Below are positions 41,909 to 51,306 of a stretch of 64,000 bases of DNA, one piece after another. The position numbers and the translations under genes are program-made. The notes below the pieces were generated by a model, which was not told the DNA's origin, did not search any database, and worked only from the letters and a program-made list of their open reading frames with translations. How positions within the stretch are numbered: the first letter of the stretch is position 1; every line of letters begins with the position of its first letter. The DNA is from Actinoplanes lobatus (GTDB lineage Bacteria; Actinomycetota; Actinomycetes; Mycobacteriales; Micromonosporaceae): the NCBI RefSeq assembly GCF_014205215.1, contig NZ_JACHNC010000001.1, positions 8,986,501-9,050,500 on the forward strand, read 5' to 3'.

Positions 41909-44617
41909 ATGGGGACGTGGTCGGACGACGGCGCGAGCGGGTTGCTGGAGGCCGCCCCGGACGCGATCGTCGGGGTGTCGGCCGATGGCCGGATCGTGCT
42001 GGTCAACGCTCAGGCGGAGCGCCTGTTCGGCTACGACCGCAGTGAGCTACTCGGCCAGATGCTGGAGTTGCTCGTGCCGGAGAAGGCCCGCTCCCTGCAT
42101 CCTCATTGCCGGGAGCGGTACCTGGACGATCCGCAGCACCGGCCGATGGGCGCGGGTGTGCGGCTGGCTGCCCGGCGTAAGAACGGCAGCGAATTCCCGG
42201 CCGAGATCTCGCTGTCGGCGTTCGGCACAGGCGACAGCCGTCTCGTCGTCGCGGTGGTACGCGACGTCATCGACCGCGCCGGGGCGGAGGCGAAGTTCCG
42301 TGGCTTGCTGGAGACCGCACCCGACGCGATCGTCGGGGTGGACGAGAGCGGGCGGATCGCCTTGATCAATGCGCAAGCAGAGCGCATGTTCGGATACGAC
42401 CGGCGAGAACTGCTCGGTCGGCCCATGGAGATCCTGGTCCCGGCCGCCGCCCGCGAGCGCCACCCGCACCACCGGTCCCGCTATCTGTCCGATCCGGTGC
42501 CCCGGCCGATGGGCGCCGGCATGGAACTGGCCGCCCGGCGCCGGGACGGCAGCGAGTTCCCCGCGGAGATATCGCTGTCGGCGATCGACACCGAGGACGG
42601 CACGTTGGTATCGGCGGCCATTCGTGATGTCAGTGAACGCCGCCGCGCCGCCGAGGCGCGCAACCGGCTGGCCGCGATCGTTCAGTCCTCTCACGACGCG
42701 ATCATGGGCAAGACCCCGCAAGGTGTGATCACCAGCTGGAATCCGGGCGCCGAGCGGCTGTACGGGTACACCGCCGAGGAGATCATCGGCCGGGACGTCA
42801 CGCTGTTGTTCCCGGCTGGGCAGGAGGCCGTCGAGAGCAGGCTGCTGGACCAGATCCTGAGCGGCGAGCGGGTGGAGCAGTATCAGACCGAACGCCTGCG
42901 CAAGGACGGCAGCGTCATCACCGTTCTGCTGAGCATGTCGCCGATCGCCGACACGGCCGGCAACATCGTCGGTGTCTCCTCGGTCTCCCGCGACATCAGC
43001 GAACGGCAACGGGCCGAGGCGAAGTTCCGGGGCCTGTTGGAGGCCGCCCCGGACGCCATTGTCGGGGTGACGGCCGACGGCGCGATCGCCCTGGTCAATG
43101 CGCAGGCCGAGCGGCTCTTCGGATATGGGCGCGACGAGCTGGTCGGTCAGCCGATCGAGATCCTCGTTCCCGAGGGTGTCCGCGCGGCCCATCCTGGCCA
43201 CCGCCGGCAGTACTTCGCTCATCCTCGGCCGAGGCCGATGGGCGCCGGCATGCCGCTGGCCGCCAGGCGTAAGGACGGCACCGAGTTCCCTGCGGAGATC
43301 AGCCTCTCCGCGCTGGAGACCGAGGACGGGACGCTCGTCTCGGCGTCGATCCGCGACGTCACCGACCGCCTGGAGTTGCAGGCCGAGCGGGAGCGCCTGA
43401 CCGCCGCCGCCGAGCGGGAACGTCTCGAGGCCCAACTGCATCAGTCCCAGCGCCTGGAGAGTCTCGGCCAGCTCGCCGGCGGCGTGGCCCACGATTTCAA
43501 CAACCTGATGGCGGTGATCCTCAACTACACCGCCTTCATCGAGGAGGAGATCGTCAAGGCCGCGCAGGCGGGTGACCCCCGCTGGAAGGCGGCTGCCCAG
43601 GACATCGCCCAGGTCCTGCGTGCCGGGAAACGCGCTACGGCGCTCACCCACCAACTGCTCGCGTTCGGCCGCCGCGAGGTTGTCCGCCCGCGGGTCCTCA
43701 ACCTCAACGACGTGGTCACGGAGGTCGAGCAATTGCTGTGCCGGACGCTGGGCGAGCACATCCAGTTGACCACTGTTCTCGGCGACGGCCAGTGGCACGT
43801 CCTCGTCGACCCTGGGCAGATCGAGCAGGTCCTGGTCAACCTCGCCGTCAACGCCCGCGACGCGATGCCTGACGGCGGTGTGCTGCGCATCAGCACCACC
43901 AACGAGGCCGTGACGGAGCAGAACGCCAGGCCGGGACTGCGACTGGGCCGCTACACGAAGCTTCAGGTCACCGACACCGGCACCGGCATGCCCGCCGAGG
44001 TCGCCGAGCGAGTCTTCGAACCGTTCTTCACGACCAAGCCCAAGGGCGAGGGATCCGGGCTCGGGCTGGCCACCGTCTACGGCATCATCGCTCAGGCAGG
44101 CGGGCACGCTGAAATCCGCTCCAGCCCTGGGACGGGCACCGAGTTCACCGCGCTCTTGCCGGCCACCGACCAGACTCCCGGCCCGGCCGACCAGCCCGCT
44201 GCCCCGGGCTACATGCGGCATGGCGGCGAGTGCGTCCTGCTCGTCGAGGACGAGGAGGCGTTGCGCGAGGTCACCCGCCGCATCCTGGACCGCAACGGCT
44301 ACGAAGTGCTCACCGCTGCCGACGGCCCCGAAGCGATCAGACTCGCCGAGAACACCGACAAACGAATCGACGTACTGCTCACCGATGTGATCATGCCCCA
44401 TATGCTCGGCAAGGAACTCGCCACCACCATGCAGGATCTACGCCCCGGTATCCACGTGCTGTACATGTCGGGCTACGCGCAGCCGGTGCTCGCCTCCCAG
44501 GGCACGCTGGATCCGGGCGTCACCCTGGTCGAGAAGCCGTTCTCCGAGTCCGACCTGCTCCAGAAGATCCGCCAGGTGCTCGACAGCACCCCGGCAACCA
44601 GACCGGAGCGCTGGTAG
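41909..44617 (+). CDS. Hybrid histidine kinase with four PAS domains and a receiver
   Basis: The product has 902 residues with no TM helix, so it is cytoplasmic. PAS domains 1, 2 and 4 are close copies (each with PDAIVGV...NAQAER.FGY and [24 protein letters not shown]); PAS 3 is different ([29 protein letters not shown]). The HisKA domain has His528 in [13 protein letters not shown], the HATPase has DTGTGMP and [11 protein letters not shown], and a C-terminal receiver carries phospho-Asp826 in LLTDVIMP. The His-Asp arrangement allows internal phosphotransfer, but no output domain is present. The signal is unknown; redox or light via a PAS cofactor is possible. Confidence 0.9.
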   Translation: MGTWSDDGASGLLEAAPDAIVGVSADGRIVLVNAQAERLFGYDRSELLGQMLELLVPEKARSLHPHCRERYLDDPQHRPMGAGVRLAARRKNGSEFPAEISLSAFGTGDSRLVVAVVRDVIDRAGAEAKFRGLLETAPDAIVGVDESGRIALINAQAERMFGYDRRELLGRPMEILVPAAARERHPHHRSRYLSDPVPRPMGAGMELAARRRDGSEFPAEISLSAIDTEDGTLVSAAIRDVSERRRAAEARNRLAAIVQSSHDAIMGKTPQGVITSWNPGAERLYGYTAEEIIGRDVTLLFPAGQEAVESRLLDQILSGERVEQYQTERLRKDGSVITVLLSMSPIADTAGNIVGVSSVSRDISERQRAEAKFRGLLEAAPDAIVGVTADGAIALVNAQAERLFGYGRDELVGQPIEILVPEGVRAAHPGHRRQYFAHPRPRPMGAGMPLAARRKDGTEFPAEISLSALETEDGTLVSASIRDVTDRLELQAERERLTAAAERERLEAQLHQSQRLESLGQLAGGVAHDFNNLMAVILNYTAFIEEEIVKAAQAGDPRWKAAAQDIAQVLRAGKRATALTHQLLAFGRREVVRPRVLNLNDVVTEVEQLLCRTLGEHIQLTTVLGDGQWHVLVDPGQIEQVLVNLAVNARDAMPDGGVLRISTTNEAVTEQNARPGLRLGRYTKLQVTDTGTGMPAEVAERVFEPFFTTKPKGEGSGLGLATVYGIIAQAGGHAEIRSSPGTGTEFTALLPATDQTPGPADQPAAPGYMRHGGECVLLVEDEEALREVTRRILDRNGYEVLTAADGPEAIRLAENTDKRIDVLLTDVIMPHMLGKELATTMQDLRPGIHVLYMSGYAQPVLASQGTLDPGVTLVEKPFSESDLLQKIRQVLDSTPATRPERW

Positions 44618-44635
44618 CCGGTCGGCATGAGAAAG

Positions 44636-44677
44636 GTGCCGTTGCGAATTCCACGGGGGAAGAACTCGCAACGGCAC
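44636..44677. terminator. Hairpin terminator between convergent genes
   Basis: A 12-bp perfect stem (44636-44647 with 44666-44677) has an 18-nt loop and lies between the hybrid kinase stop and the XRE gene stop. It could end transcription from either side. Confidence 0.65.
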
Positions 44678-44713
44678 GGTGCGATCAATTTAGACTCTTC
44701 CGGTAAGACCTGT

Positions 44714-45202
44714 CTATCTCGCTGTTTGATCCGGCTCGCCCCCGGCCGTCTCGCTCGCCACCTGGTCGAGGATGTCGAGCATCTGCAGCACCTGTCGGCG
44801 CACCGCCGGAGTCAGGTCCCCGGCCCGCATCGCGATCATGCGGACCTGCCGGTCAGCGAGCTTGTCGCGTAGCTCCCGTTCCTCCCGGTCCTCCTCGATC
44901 GGGTCGCCCTCCCCGAGCAGGAAGCCTGCTGTGATCGGCGGCGTTCCGGCGGGCCGGCGCTCGTCGAAGAACTTGGCTATCGCCTTCAGCACCGACACGG
45001 TCGGGTTGGCGTTGGCGCCCGAGCGCAGTGTGGCCAGGTAGACACGGGACACCGTGGTCGAGTGCGAAGGGTCGTCGGTGATCGCGGCGGCGACCTGGGG
45101 CGTCGAGTACTCCCGTGCCCGGCCCCGGTCGTCGACCCAGGTGACGGTGGCGAACAGCTGGTTCAGCCGGGCTGCGACCGTGGTTTCCGGGTGGTCGGAC
45201 AT
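44714..45202 (-). CDS. XRE-type regulator of the membrane protein/ImmA module
   Basis: The product has 162 residues. The HTH region reads YSTPQVAAAITDDPSHSTTVSRVYLATLRSGANANPTVSVLKAIAKFF, the long-loop XRE form common in actinobacteria. A helical C-terminal part (REERELRDKLADRQVRMIAMRAGDL) may dimerise. It is the last gene of a minus-strand group with a membrane protein and an ImmA-like protease. Two GTTAAC sites lie just upstream. Confidence 0.8.
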   Translation of the reverse strand: MSDHPETTVAARLNQLFATVTWVDDRGRAREYSTPQVAAAITDDPSHSTTVSRVYLATLRSGANANPTVSVLKAIAKFFDERRPAGTPPITAGFLLGEGDPIEEDREERELRDKLADRQVRMIAMRAGDLTPAVRRQVLQMLDILDQVASETAGGEPDQTAR

Positions 45203-45230
45203 AGGACGAGGCTCCTAACAGTCATCTCTG

Positions 45231-45278
45231 GTTAACCGTTCGACGTCGGGGCGACTTGCCCGAGCGGTATCTGTTAAC
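45231..45278. promoter_or_regulatory. Paired GTTAAC sites upstream of the XRE gene
   Basis: GTTAAC palindromes at 45231-45236 and 45273-45278 are 42 bp apart, four helical turns, so both face the same side of the DNA. The contexts are similar (CTGGTTAAC and CTGTTAAC). They are candidate sites for the XRE protein. Confidence 0.45.
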
Positions 45279-45307
45279 TATAGTTTCGCCTCGATGGAAG
45301 TAGGGAC

Positions 45308-46498
45308 CTAGGTGGCGCGGGCCCGATCTGACCGATCACGGGGCGGCTCAGACCGGATCCGCGCCACCTCCCGGGCGATGTCGGCGAGCAGGCGCGCGTC
45401 GCTCTCCAGGTCGTCGCCGCCGGGCACGAGGACGGGTTCGGCTTCGACGACCGGGCTCTCCGTGCGCTTGGCGCGCAACGCGCCGTGGATCAGCAGGGCC
45501 CAGACTGCCGGCTCGGACCCGGCCGGGACCCGGCCGGTCCGGGACCTGTCGTAATAGGGGGCGAGCTGCACGAGCCCGTCGCGGATCTCGATCACCCGGC
45601 GGTAGAAGCGGTAGTGGACGCCGCCCGAGCCGAGCCGTCCGGACCACGAAGTGGCCGGCACCCGGCCGAGCGTCAGGTGCGGGAACTCCTCGTTCATCAG
45701 CGACCAGAGCGGCTCCAGCTCGCGATAGCGAAGCCGATGGGCGCGCCGCAGCGGCCACGCCGCGAGCATGCCGCTGAAGGCGGCGTGGCTGACACCGACC
45801 ACGAAGGCGAGCGCGCCGATGCCGACCCCGGCCAGGTAGACGATGTTGAAGACGTCGGCCAGGACGGCCGGCGGCCCGGTCACGAACTGGAGCACGGACA
45901 GCAGCGACTTGGTGGCGTCGGCGACCAGGAACGCGCCGACCGCCAGACTGATCACCAGCAGGCTGCGGCGCAGCCGGGCGGTAGCGGCCACCCGGACGTA
46001 CGCGATCGACCAGCGCAACGACTGCGAGTGGGCGTACGCCATGTAGCCCAGCACCGCGACCACGAACACGGTGGCGTGCGGGTCCGTACCGTTGGTGGCG
46101 CCGGCCGGATCGGCGCGCACCACGGCCGGCGCGAGCGCCCAGGCGCCGACGGCGACAAGGATCCCGGCGGTCAGCGGCACGGCCTGCCACCGTACGGCGT
46201 GACGAGCGGCCGGACCGCGAACCGAGTACGTGAAGAACGCCAGCAGGAAGTAGGCCGCGGCCATCGTCCCGACGTTGATCACCACCTTGCGTACGCCATC
46301 ACCGGCGTTGTCGAGCAGCGGCCCGAGCGGCGGCAGGTTGACCGTGAAGGTCAGCGTCGCGCTCACCACGCAGGCGCCCAGCGCGCGCAGCGGAAGATCC
46401 TCCGGCGCCCGCCAGAGCTGGAGCATCTTGTTGAACACGGCGATCCAGAGCGCGGCGGCGATGCCGGCGAGCAGTACCGGGGCCATCGCTACAGCCAT
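45308..46498 (-). CDS. Membrane protein, MAB_1171c-type
   Basis: The product has 396 residues. Seven to eight TM helices occupy the first 260 residues. A soluble C-terminal part contains YRELEPLWSLMNEEFPHLTLG and RFYRRVIEIRDGLVQLAPY, typical of the actinobacterial MAB_1171c group often found beside XRE and ImmA-like genes. Function is unknown. The ATG at 46498 overlaps the protease stop; an ATG at 46486 is an equal alternative. Confidence 0.7.
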   Translation of the reverse strand: MAVAMAPVLLAGIAAALWIAVFNKMLQLWRAPEDLPLRALGACVVSATLTFTVNLPPLGPLLDNAGDGVRKVVINVGTMAAAYFLLAFFTYSVRGPAARHAVRWQAVPLTAGILVAVGAWALAPAVVRADPAGATNGTDPHATVFVVAVLGYMAYAHSQSLRWSIAYVRVAATARLRRSLLVISLAVGAFLVADATKSLLSVLQFVTGPPAVLADVFNIVYLAGVGIGALAFVVGVSHAAFSGMLAAWPLRRAHRLRYRELEPLWSLMNEEFPHLTLGRVPATSWSGRLGSGGVHYRFYRRVIEIRDGLVQLAPYYDRSRTGRVPAGSEPAVWALLIHGALRAKRTESPVVEAEPVLVPGGDDLESDARLLADIAREVARIRSEPPRDRSDRARAT

Positions 46499-46998
46499 CC
46501 CTGGTGATGCGACAGTGACGAGTCGATCCGCTCGACGGGCGGGTCCGCGGGCGGGCCGACGGGCCGGCGCAGCGGGTCGAGCACGCTGGCCCACTCCAGG
46601 ATGATGGTGGCGATCAGTTCCGCCTCCCGTTCGTAGTCGGAGTCGTAGCAGGTGCGGCGCAGCGACCCGGTGGCGCCGGAGGGCGCCGGCGTGCCGCCGT
46701 CCCGATGGTCGCGGTCGTCGCTGGGATGCTCGGCGATGATGTGACCGATCTCGTGCAGAATGATGTGATCCTGGTGCGGACGGGTCGTCTCGCTCTGATA
46801 GAAGATGACGTCCATGGATTCCGTCATGAACCACAACCCGAACGGTCCCGGCACCGTGATCGGGTGGGCCACCAGACGGATCGGCCGACCTCGGCGTTCG
46901 GCCAGCCGCGCGCACAGTTCACGTACATCCAGCGGCGGCCGGATATCGAGTTCCCGCAGCATCGCCCGGCACCGTTTGCGTAGCCTGCGATCGTTCAT
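46489..46998 (-). CDS. ImmA/IrrE-type metalloprotease-like protein
   Basis: The product has 169 residues. The zinc motif ILHEIGHIIAEH (HExxH) is intact. The N-terminal part (RRLRKRCRAMLRELDIRPPLDVRELCARLAERRGRPI style) matches short ImmA-like domains. Family members cleave or sense XRE repressors, and an XRE gene lies in the same operon, so proteolytic control of that repressor is the simplest idea (inference). The ATG at 46998 is chosen; a GTG at 47013 is possible. Confidence 0.8.
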   Translation of the reverse strand: MNDRRLRKRCRAMLRELDIRPPLDVRELCARLAERRGRPIRLVAHPITVPGPFGLWFMTESMDVIFYQSETTRPHQDHIILHEIGHIIAEHPSDDRDHRDGGTPAPSGATGSLRRTCYDSDYEREAELIATIILEWASVLDPLRRPVGPPADPPVERIDSSLSHHQGWL

Positions 46999-47037
46999 CC
47001 CGAATCCGTTCACGACCGCGAAGGATATCGAACATTG

Positions 47038-48072
47038 ATGACGAGGGTTCTCATCGTCGGCGGCGGAGTCGCCGGCGCCGCCACCGCGCTCGCCCTGCGA
47101 CAGGTCGGCATCGCCGCGACCGTCTACGAGGCACACGAGTCCGGGGGCGACGACGCCGGCGCGTTCCTGACCGTGATGGCCAACGGCATGGCGGCCCTCG
47201 ACACGATCGGCGCCGCGCAGGCCGTGATCGACGCGTCGTACCCCGCTGCGGCGGTCGAGTTGTTCGACGCCTCCGGGAACCATCTGCAGCATCGGGCGAT
47301 CGAGGGTCCTGCCCGCACGCTGAGCCGGGCCACCCTCTACCGCGTGATGCAGGATCTGGCGATCGACCGGGGCATCCCGGTACTGCACGGCAAACGCCTG
47401 GTCGCCGCGGACGCCACCGACGGCGGCGTCATCGCGCGCTTCGCCGACGGCGACGTCGCAGAGGGCGAACTGCTGATCGGTGCGGACGGCATCCACTCAC
47501 GGGTCCGGCAGCTCATCGACGCCGCGGCGCCGACGCCGCGGTACACCGGCCAGCACGTGGTTTACGGGTACGCCGCGGGCAACCCGGCGGGCGGCGCCCC
47601 CGATGCCTACCACATGGTCTTCGGCAGCCGGGCGTTCTTCGGCTTCACCGCCCCCGGCGACGGCCGGACCTGGTGGTTCGCGCGGATCCCGGGGGACAGC
47701 GTCCCCGGTGGGACGACCGTCGAACAGTGGCGCGAACTGGCCCTCGCGGCGGTCCGTGACGACGCCACCCCGGCGGCGGCGATCGTCGAGGCGACCGGCA
47801 CGGACGTGGTCGGCGGCGAATCCTACGACATCCCGACGACGCCGAACTGGCACAACGAGCGCATGGTGCTGGTCGGCGACGCCGCGCACGCCGCCTCGCC
47901 GGCGGCGGCGCAGGGCGCATCAATGGCGCTGGAGGACGCGGTCGCCCTGGCCACGGCGATGCGCGAGCAGGCCGATCTGACGGCGGCGCTCACGGCGTAC
48001 GAGAAGAAGCGTCGCGCCCAGACGGAACAGACCGTGGCTGCCAGCGCTCGGATGGGCCGCAATTCCGGCTGA
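47038..48072 (+). CDS. FAD-dependent monooxygenase
   Basis: The product has 344 residues. The Rossmann motif VLIVGGGVAGAATALALRQVG is canonical, with GADGIHSRVR and RMVLVGDAAHAASPAAAQGAS as the second and third FAD motifs. It is a PHBH-fold hydroxylase. It is divergent from the ImmA-type gene with 39 bp between starts, an association seen with this regulatory module in other actinobacteria (from memory). The substrate is unknown. Confidence 0.85.
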   Translation: MTRVLIVGGGVAGAATALALRQVGIAATVYEAHESGGDDAGAFLTVMANGMAALDTIGAAQAVIDASYPAAAVELFDASGNHLQHRAIEGPARTLSRATLYRVMQDLAIDRGIPVLHGKRLVAADATDGGVIARFADGDVAEGELLIGADGIHSRVRQLIDAAAPTPRYTGQHVVYGYAAGNPAGGAPDAYHMVFGSRAFFGFTAPGDGRTWWFARIPGDSVPGGTTVEQWRELALAAVRDDATPAAAIVEATGTDVVGGESYDIPTTPNWHNERMVLVGDAAHAASPAAAQGASMALEDAVALATAMREQADLTAALTAYEKKRRAQTEQTVAASARMGRNSG

Positions 48073-48219
48073 TCGCCCGGACACCTCGAGGTCGGGTGCC
48101 CGCCACGGTCGGGCATCCGATCTTGTATGCGCGATCGGGATTCTGGACCTGCCGTTGCCGGATCCAGTGCCGGACGGTGCGCAGTGGATCGAGGCGTACC
48201 GGTGGTGGGCGGGGGCACG

Positions 48220-49359
48220 GTGAGCGAGTACCAGTACTACGAGTTCGTGGCGCTTGACCAGGCTCTGACGGCGAAGCAGCAGGGTGAGCTGCGGGCGGTG
48301 TCGTCCCGGGGACGGATCACGTCGTCGAGTTTCGTCAACGACTACCAGTGGGGCGACCTGAAGGCCGATCCGGCAAAGTGGATGGAACGGTACTTCGACG
48401 CGCACCTGTATCTGGCGAACTGGGGCACGCGGCGGATCATGCTGCGGTTGCCCAGGGCGGCGCTGGCCCCGGAGACGGCGGAGGCGTTCTGTGTCGGCGA
48501 GTCGGCCGGCTGCTGGACGACCCGTACCCATGTGATCCTCGATCTTCGTAGTGAGGACGAGGACGGTGACGAGGAAGGGTGGGACGAGGAAGGGCGGCTC
48601 GCGGCGATCGCGCCGGCCCGGGCGGAGCTGGCCGGCGGTGATCGGCGGCTGCTGTATCTGGCCTGGCTGCTGTGTGTGCAGAACCGTGAGTTGGGCGACG
48701 ACGAGCCGGAGCCTCCGGTCCCGGCCGGGCTGGCGAAGCTGAGCGGGCCGTTGCGGGCCTTGGCCGACTTCCTTCGCCTCGACCCCAACCTGCTGGACGT
48801 GGCGGCATCGGTGAGCCGGCCGTTGACCGAGAAGGAGCCTTCCGCCGCCGTGTTGCGCAGCTGGGTGAAGGGCCTGCCCGTGGCGGACAAGGACGAGGTG
48901 CTGCTACGGGTTCTGCGTGGTGAGGCCGGGTTGCTGCGGTCGGAGTTGCTGCGGCGGTTCCACGGTGTGACGGACGAAGAGCATTCCGGAGCAGGGCGGA
49001 CCGCCGGGGACCTGCTCGCCGCCGCCGAGGATCGCTGGGCTGGGCGGCAGCAGCAGATCCGGAAGCGTGAGGCGGCCGAGCAGAAGCGTCGTGAGGAAGC
49101 GGCGGCCGCGGCCCGTGAGCAGCGCCTGGACAAGCTGGCACGGAACCCGGTCCGCGTTTGGGATCAGGTGGACGAGCTGATCGCGACGAAGCGCCCGAAG
49201 GACTACGACACGGCGGTCACCCTGCTGCTGGATCTTCAAGCGCTGGCGGTACGGGAAGGCGAGATCTTCGAGTTCGCGCAGCAGATGATCCGGCTACGGG
49301 AGCGGCACGCCCGTAAGCCGAGCCTGATCGACCGTTTCGACCGGGCCCGGCTCGACTGA
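48220..49359 (+). CDS. Conserved-looking hypothetical protein (YQYYEF type)
   Basis: The product has 379 residues. The N-terminal domain begins SEYQYYEFVALDQALTAKQQ and includes ANWGTRRIMLRLP. A short acidic run (EDEDGDEEGWDEEG) lies near residue 115. A basic coiled-coil-like stretch (RKREAAEQKRREEAAAAARE) lies near residue 290, and a compact helical C-terminus follows. I have a memory of similar proteins near SWIM zinc-finger and AAA/vWA genes in actinobacteria, and such genes lie 4-6 kb downstream here, but no function is known. The start is GTG. Confidence 0.6.
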   Translation: MSEYQYYEFVALDQALTAKQQGELRAVSSRGRITSSSFVNDYQWGDLKADPAKWMERYFDAHLYLANWGTRRIMLRLPRAALAPETAEAFCVGESAGCWTTRTHVILDLRSEDEDGDEEGWDEEGRLAAIAPARAELAGGDRRLLYLAWLLCVQNRELGDDEPEPPVPAGLAKLSGPLRALADFLRLDPNLLDVAASVSRPLTEKEPSAAVLRSWVKGLPVADKDEVLLRVLRGEAGLLRSELLRRFHGVTDEEHSGAGRTAGDLLAAAEDRWAGRQQQIRKREAAEQKRREEAAAAAREQRLDKLARNPVRVWDQVDELIATKRPKDYDTAVTLLLDLQALAVREGEIFEFAQQMIRLRERHARKPSLIDRFDRARLD

Positions 49360-49384
49360 CTCGGCCCCGTTCGCTGTCGAAATC

Positions 49385-50698
49385 TCAGTCGGGCCGGGTG
49401 GCGCTGCCGCCGGAGCGGACTTCGGCGGACAGGTCGCTGCCCCGGACCGTGCCGGCGCGGATGAAGACCTGGCCGGCCTTGACGTCGTTGCCGGAGAAGG
49501 CGGGCAGCCAGATGTTCAGGGGCAGCCAGGTGGGGATCAGGTCGGCGGTGATCTCGACCGGGAGCAGCGGGACGTTCAGGTACGGGACGGTGATCAGGCC
49601 GCCCAGGTGGGTGGCGTAGATGTCGACGTCGTCGATGTCCAGGTCGATGCCGAGTTCCAGGCGGGCGCCGGGGTCGGTGGTGCGGATCCGGTAGTTGCCG
49701 GCTTTCAGGTTGTCGGCGTGGAAGACCAGGGCCTTGACCGTGCCGTCGCCGGTGGTGGGCAGGTCGACCGTGCCGCGGAAGGTGAAGCCGGTGGCCGTCA
49801 GGGTGTCGGCGGCCACCTCGGGGACGTTCCTCCCGTACCGGATCTCCAGCAACTCGCCGGGGTTCGCCATCGCCGGCGCGGCCGTGACGGACGCCGACGC
49901 GGAGGCCGAAGGCGACACCGATCCCGACGGGGACTTCGAAGTGGAGCCGCTCGGCGACGGCTGCGGCGGTGTGGAAGTGGGGGTGGGCTGCGACGGGCTG
50001 GTTGACGGGTTCGGGCAGGCCAGCCAGAGCCGTTCCGGGATCCACCAGGGGCGGGTCGCGCCGGGCACCGGGACGCAGGACACCTCCGGAGCCGCCGCCC
50101 GCGCAGCGGCCGCGGGACGGTGCGCCGCGACCGTTGCCACCAGGCTCGCGGCCACCACCACCGGCAGCGTCACCATGAGGTTGGTCCATCGGCCCTGGGC
50201 CGGTGCACGGTGCGAACCGTCCGGCCGGCCGGGCCGATTCCGCTCCGGCCCGGCCGGCGTGACGGCATCGCGCCGCGGAGGCGACGGCTCCTCGCCGGCC
50301 GGGCGCGGACCGGGGCGCCAGCCGAAGCCCATCGCGGCGCCGAGCAGGGCGAGCAGGGCGCCCAGCCCGCCGCCGCCCAGGTTGGTGGTCACCACCGAGA
50401 CCAGGGCGCAGATGGCGGCGACCACCGACACGAAGGCGCGCTGGGCCGGGGCGAACCAGAGGAACAGCCCGGCCAGGACGAGGATCGCGCCGATGGCGAC
50501 GCCGGACACCGCCGCCATCCCGACGTGGATCATGACGGGGAGCGGGGCCAGCGGCAGGGCGGTGATCACCGTGCCGCCGAGCAGGAGGGCGGCGCCGCCC
50601 CAGAACGGGCGGGTCCGCCGCCAGCGCCGGAGGGCCGGGCGGGCGGGGACCCGTTCGTCCACGCGGTTGCTGAGCTCGCGGAGACCGGTCAGAAGCAT
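49385..50698 (-). CDS. DUF6114-type membrane protein with secreted C-terminal domain
   Basis: The product has 437 residues. Three TM helices with GGTVITALPLAPLPVMIHVGMA form the conserved N-terminal unit. A fourth helix near residue 180 is followed by a Ser/Pro/Thr linker (about 225-275) and an extracellular beta domain (FTFRGTVDLPTTGDGTVKAL onward). It pairs with the DUF6230 gene, overlapping it by 10 nt. The two families are nearly always neighbours in actinobacteria; their function is unknown. Confidence 0.75.
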   Translation of the reverse strand: MLLTGLRELSNRVDERVPARPALRRWRRTRPFWGGAALLLGGTVITALPLAPLPVMIHVGMAAVSGVAIGAILVLAGLFLWFAPAQRAFVSVVAAICALVSVVTTNLGGGGLGALLALLGAAMGFGWRPGPRPAGEEPSPPRRDAVTPAGPERNRPGRPDGSHRAPAQGRWTNLMVTLPVVVAASLVATVAAHRPAAAARAAAPEVSCVPVPGATRPWWIPERLWLACPNPSTSPSQPTPTSTPPQPSPSGSTSKSPSGSVSPSASASASVTAAPAMANPGELLEIRYGRNVPEVAADTLTATGFTFRGTVDLPTTGDGTVKALVFHADNLKAGNYRIRTTDPGARLELGIDLDIDDVDIYATHLGGLITVPYLNVPLLPVEITADLIPTWLPLNIWLPAFSGNDVKAGQVFIRAGTVRGSDLSAEVRSGGSATRPD

Positions 50699-51294
50699 TC
50701 GTCCACACCGGACGTGACGTTGACCTCCAGGTCACCGGCGAGCTCGATGGTGGCGCCGTTGGCTGACCACGCCGTACTGCGTACGTCCTCGGTTCTGAGA
50801 GACCCGGCCTGGAGGCCGAACCGGCCCGCCGGGCCGGACACCCCCGGAACCCGGTCCAGGGTGGACGCGTCGCGGCCGGCTTCGACGTCCGTGACGACGC
50901 CGCCCCCGCCGAGCAGCGAGTCGGCGTCGGCGACCACGTTGGTGCCGGTGATCGCCTCGGTGGTGCCGCCCAGGACCTTGAGCGAGATCTTGCCGACCAC
51001 CGGCACGTCGACGACCGCCGAGGTGCAGACGTCGCGCATGCTGGCCCGGCCGACGCCGGCGAGCATGACCGGGTGGTGGGTGCCGTCGACGCTCTGGACG
51101 GTGTCGAGGTAGGCGGCCACGTCGGTGCCCTCGACGCTGCCCGCGCGGACCTTGATGTACTGGCCGGAGACCCCGAACGAGGCGGCCAGCGCCCCCTCGG
51201 CGATGCCGACGGTGAGACCGCCGAGGACGGCCAGGGAGGGAAGCAGCAGCCAGCAGGCCCGGCCCCAGGAGGTACGCCCTTCGTCTGCGTTCAT
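50689..51294 (-). CDS. DUF6230-type secreted protein
   Basis: The product has 201 residues. One N-terminal hydrophobic segment (LLLPSLAVLGGLTVGIAEGALAASF) would anchor or export it. The body has three cysteines, one in DVCTSAVVDVPVVG and one at the C-terminus (VDECF). It is the standard partner of the DUF6114 gene. It lies 12 bp after the MpaB-type gene, so the three form an operon. Confidence 0.75.
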   Translation of the reverse strand: MNADEGRTSWGRACWLLLPSLAVLGGLTVGIAEGALAASFGVSGQYIKVRAGSVEGTDVAAYLDTVQSVDGTHHPVMLAGVGRASMRDVCTSAVVDVPVVGKISLKVLGGTTEAITGTNVVADADSLLGGGGVVTDVEAGRDASTLDRVPGVSGPAGRFGLQAGSLRTEDVRSTAWSANGATIELAGDLEVNVTSGVDECF

Positions 51295-51306
51295 TCTCCA
51301 GCTGTC

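Noticed and set aside
42000..43370. DNA repeats in the kinase gene as a CRISPR or mobile repeat
   Set aside because: The repeats are PAS-domain coding units with about 350-500 bp period and diverged sequence, not short identical repeats.
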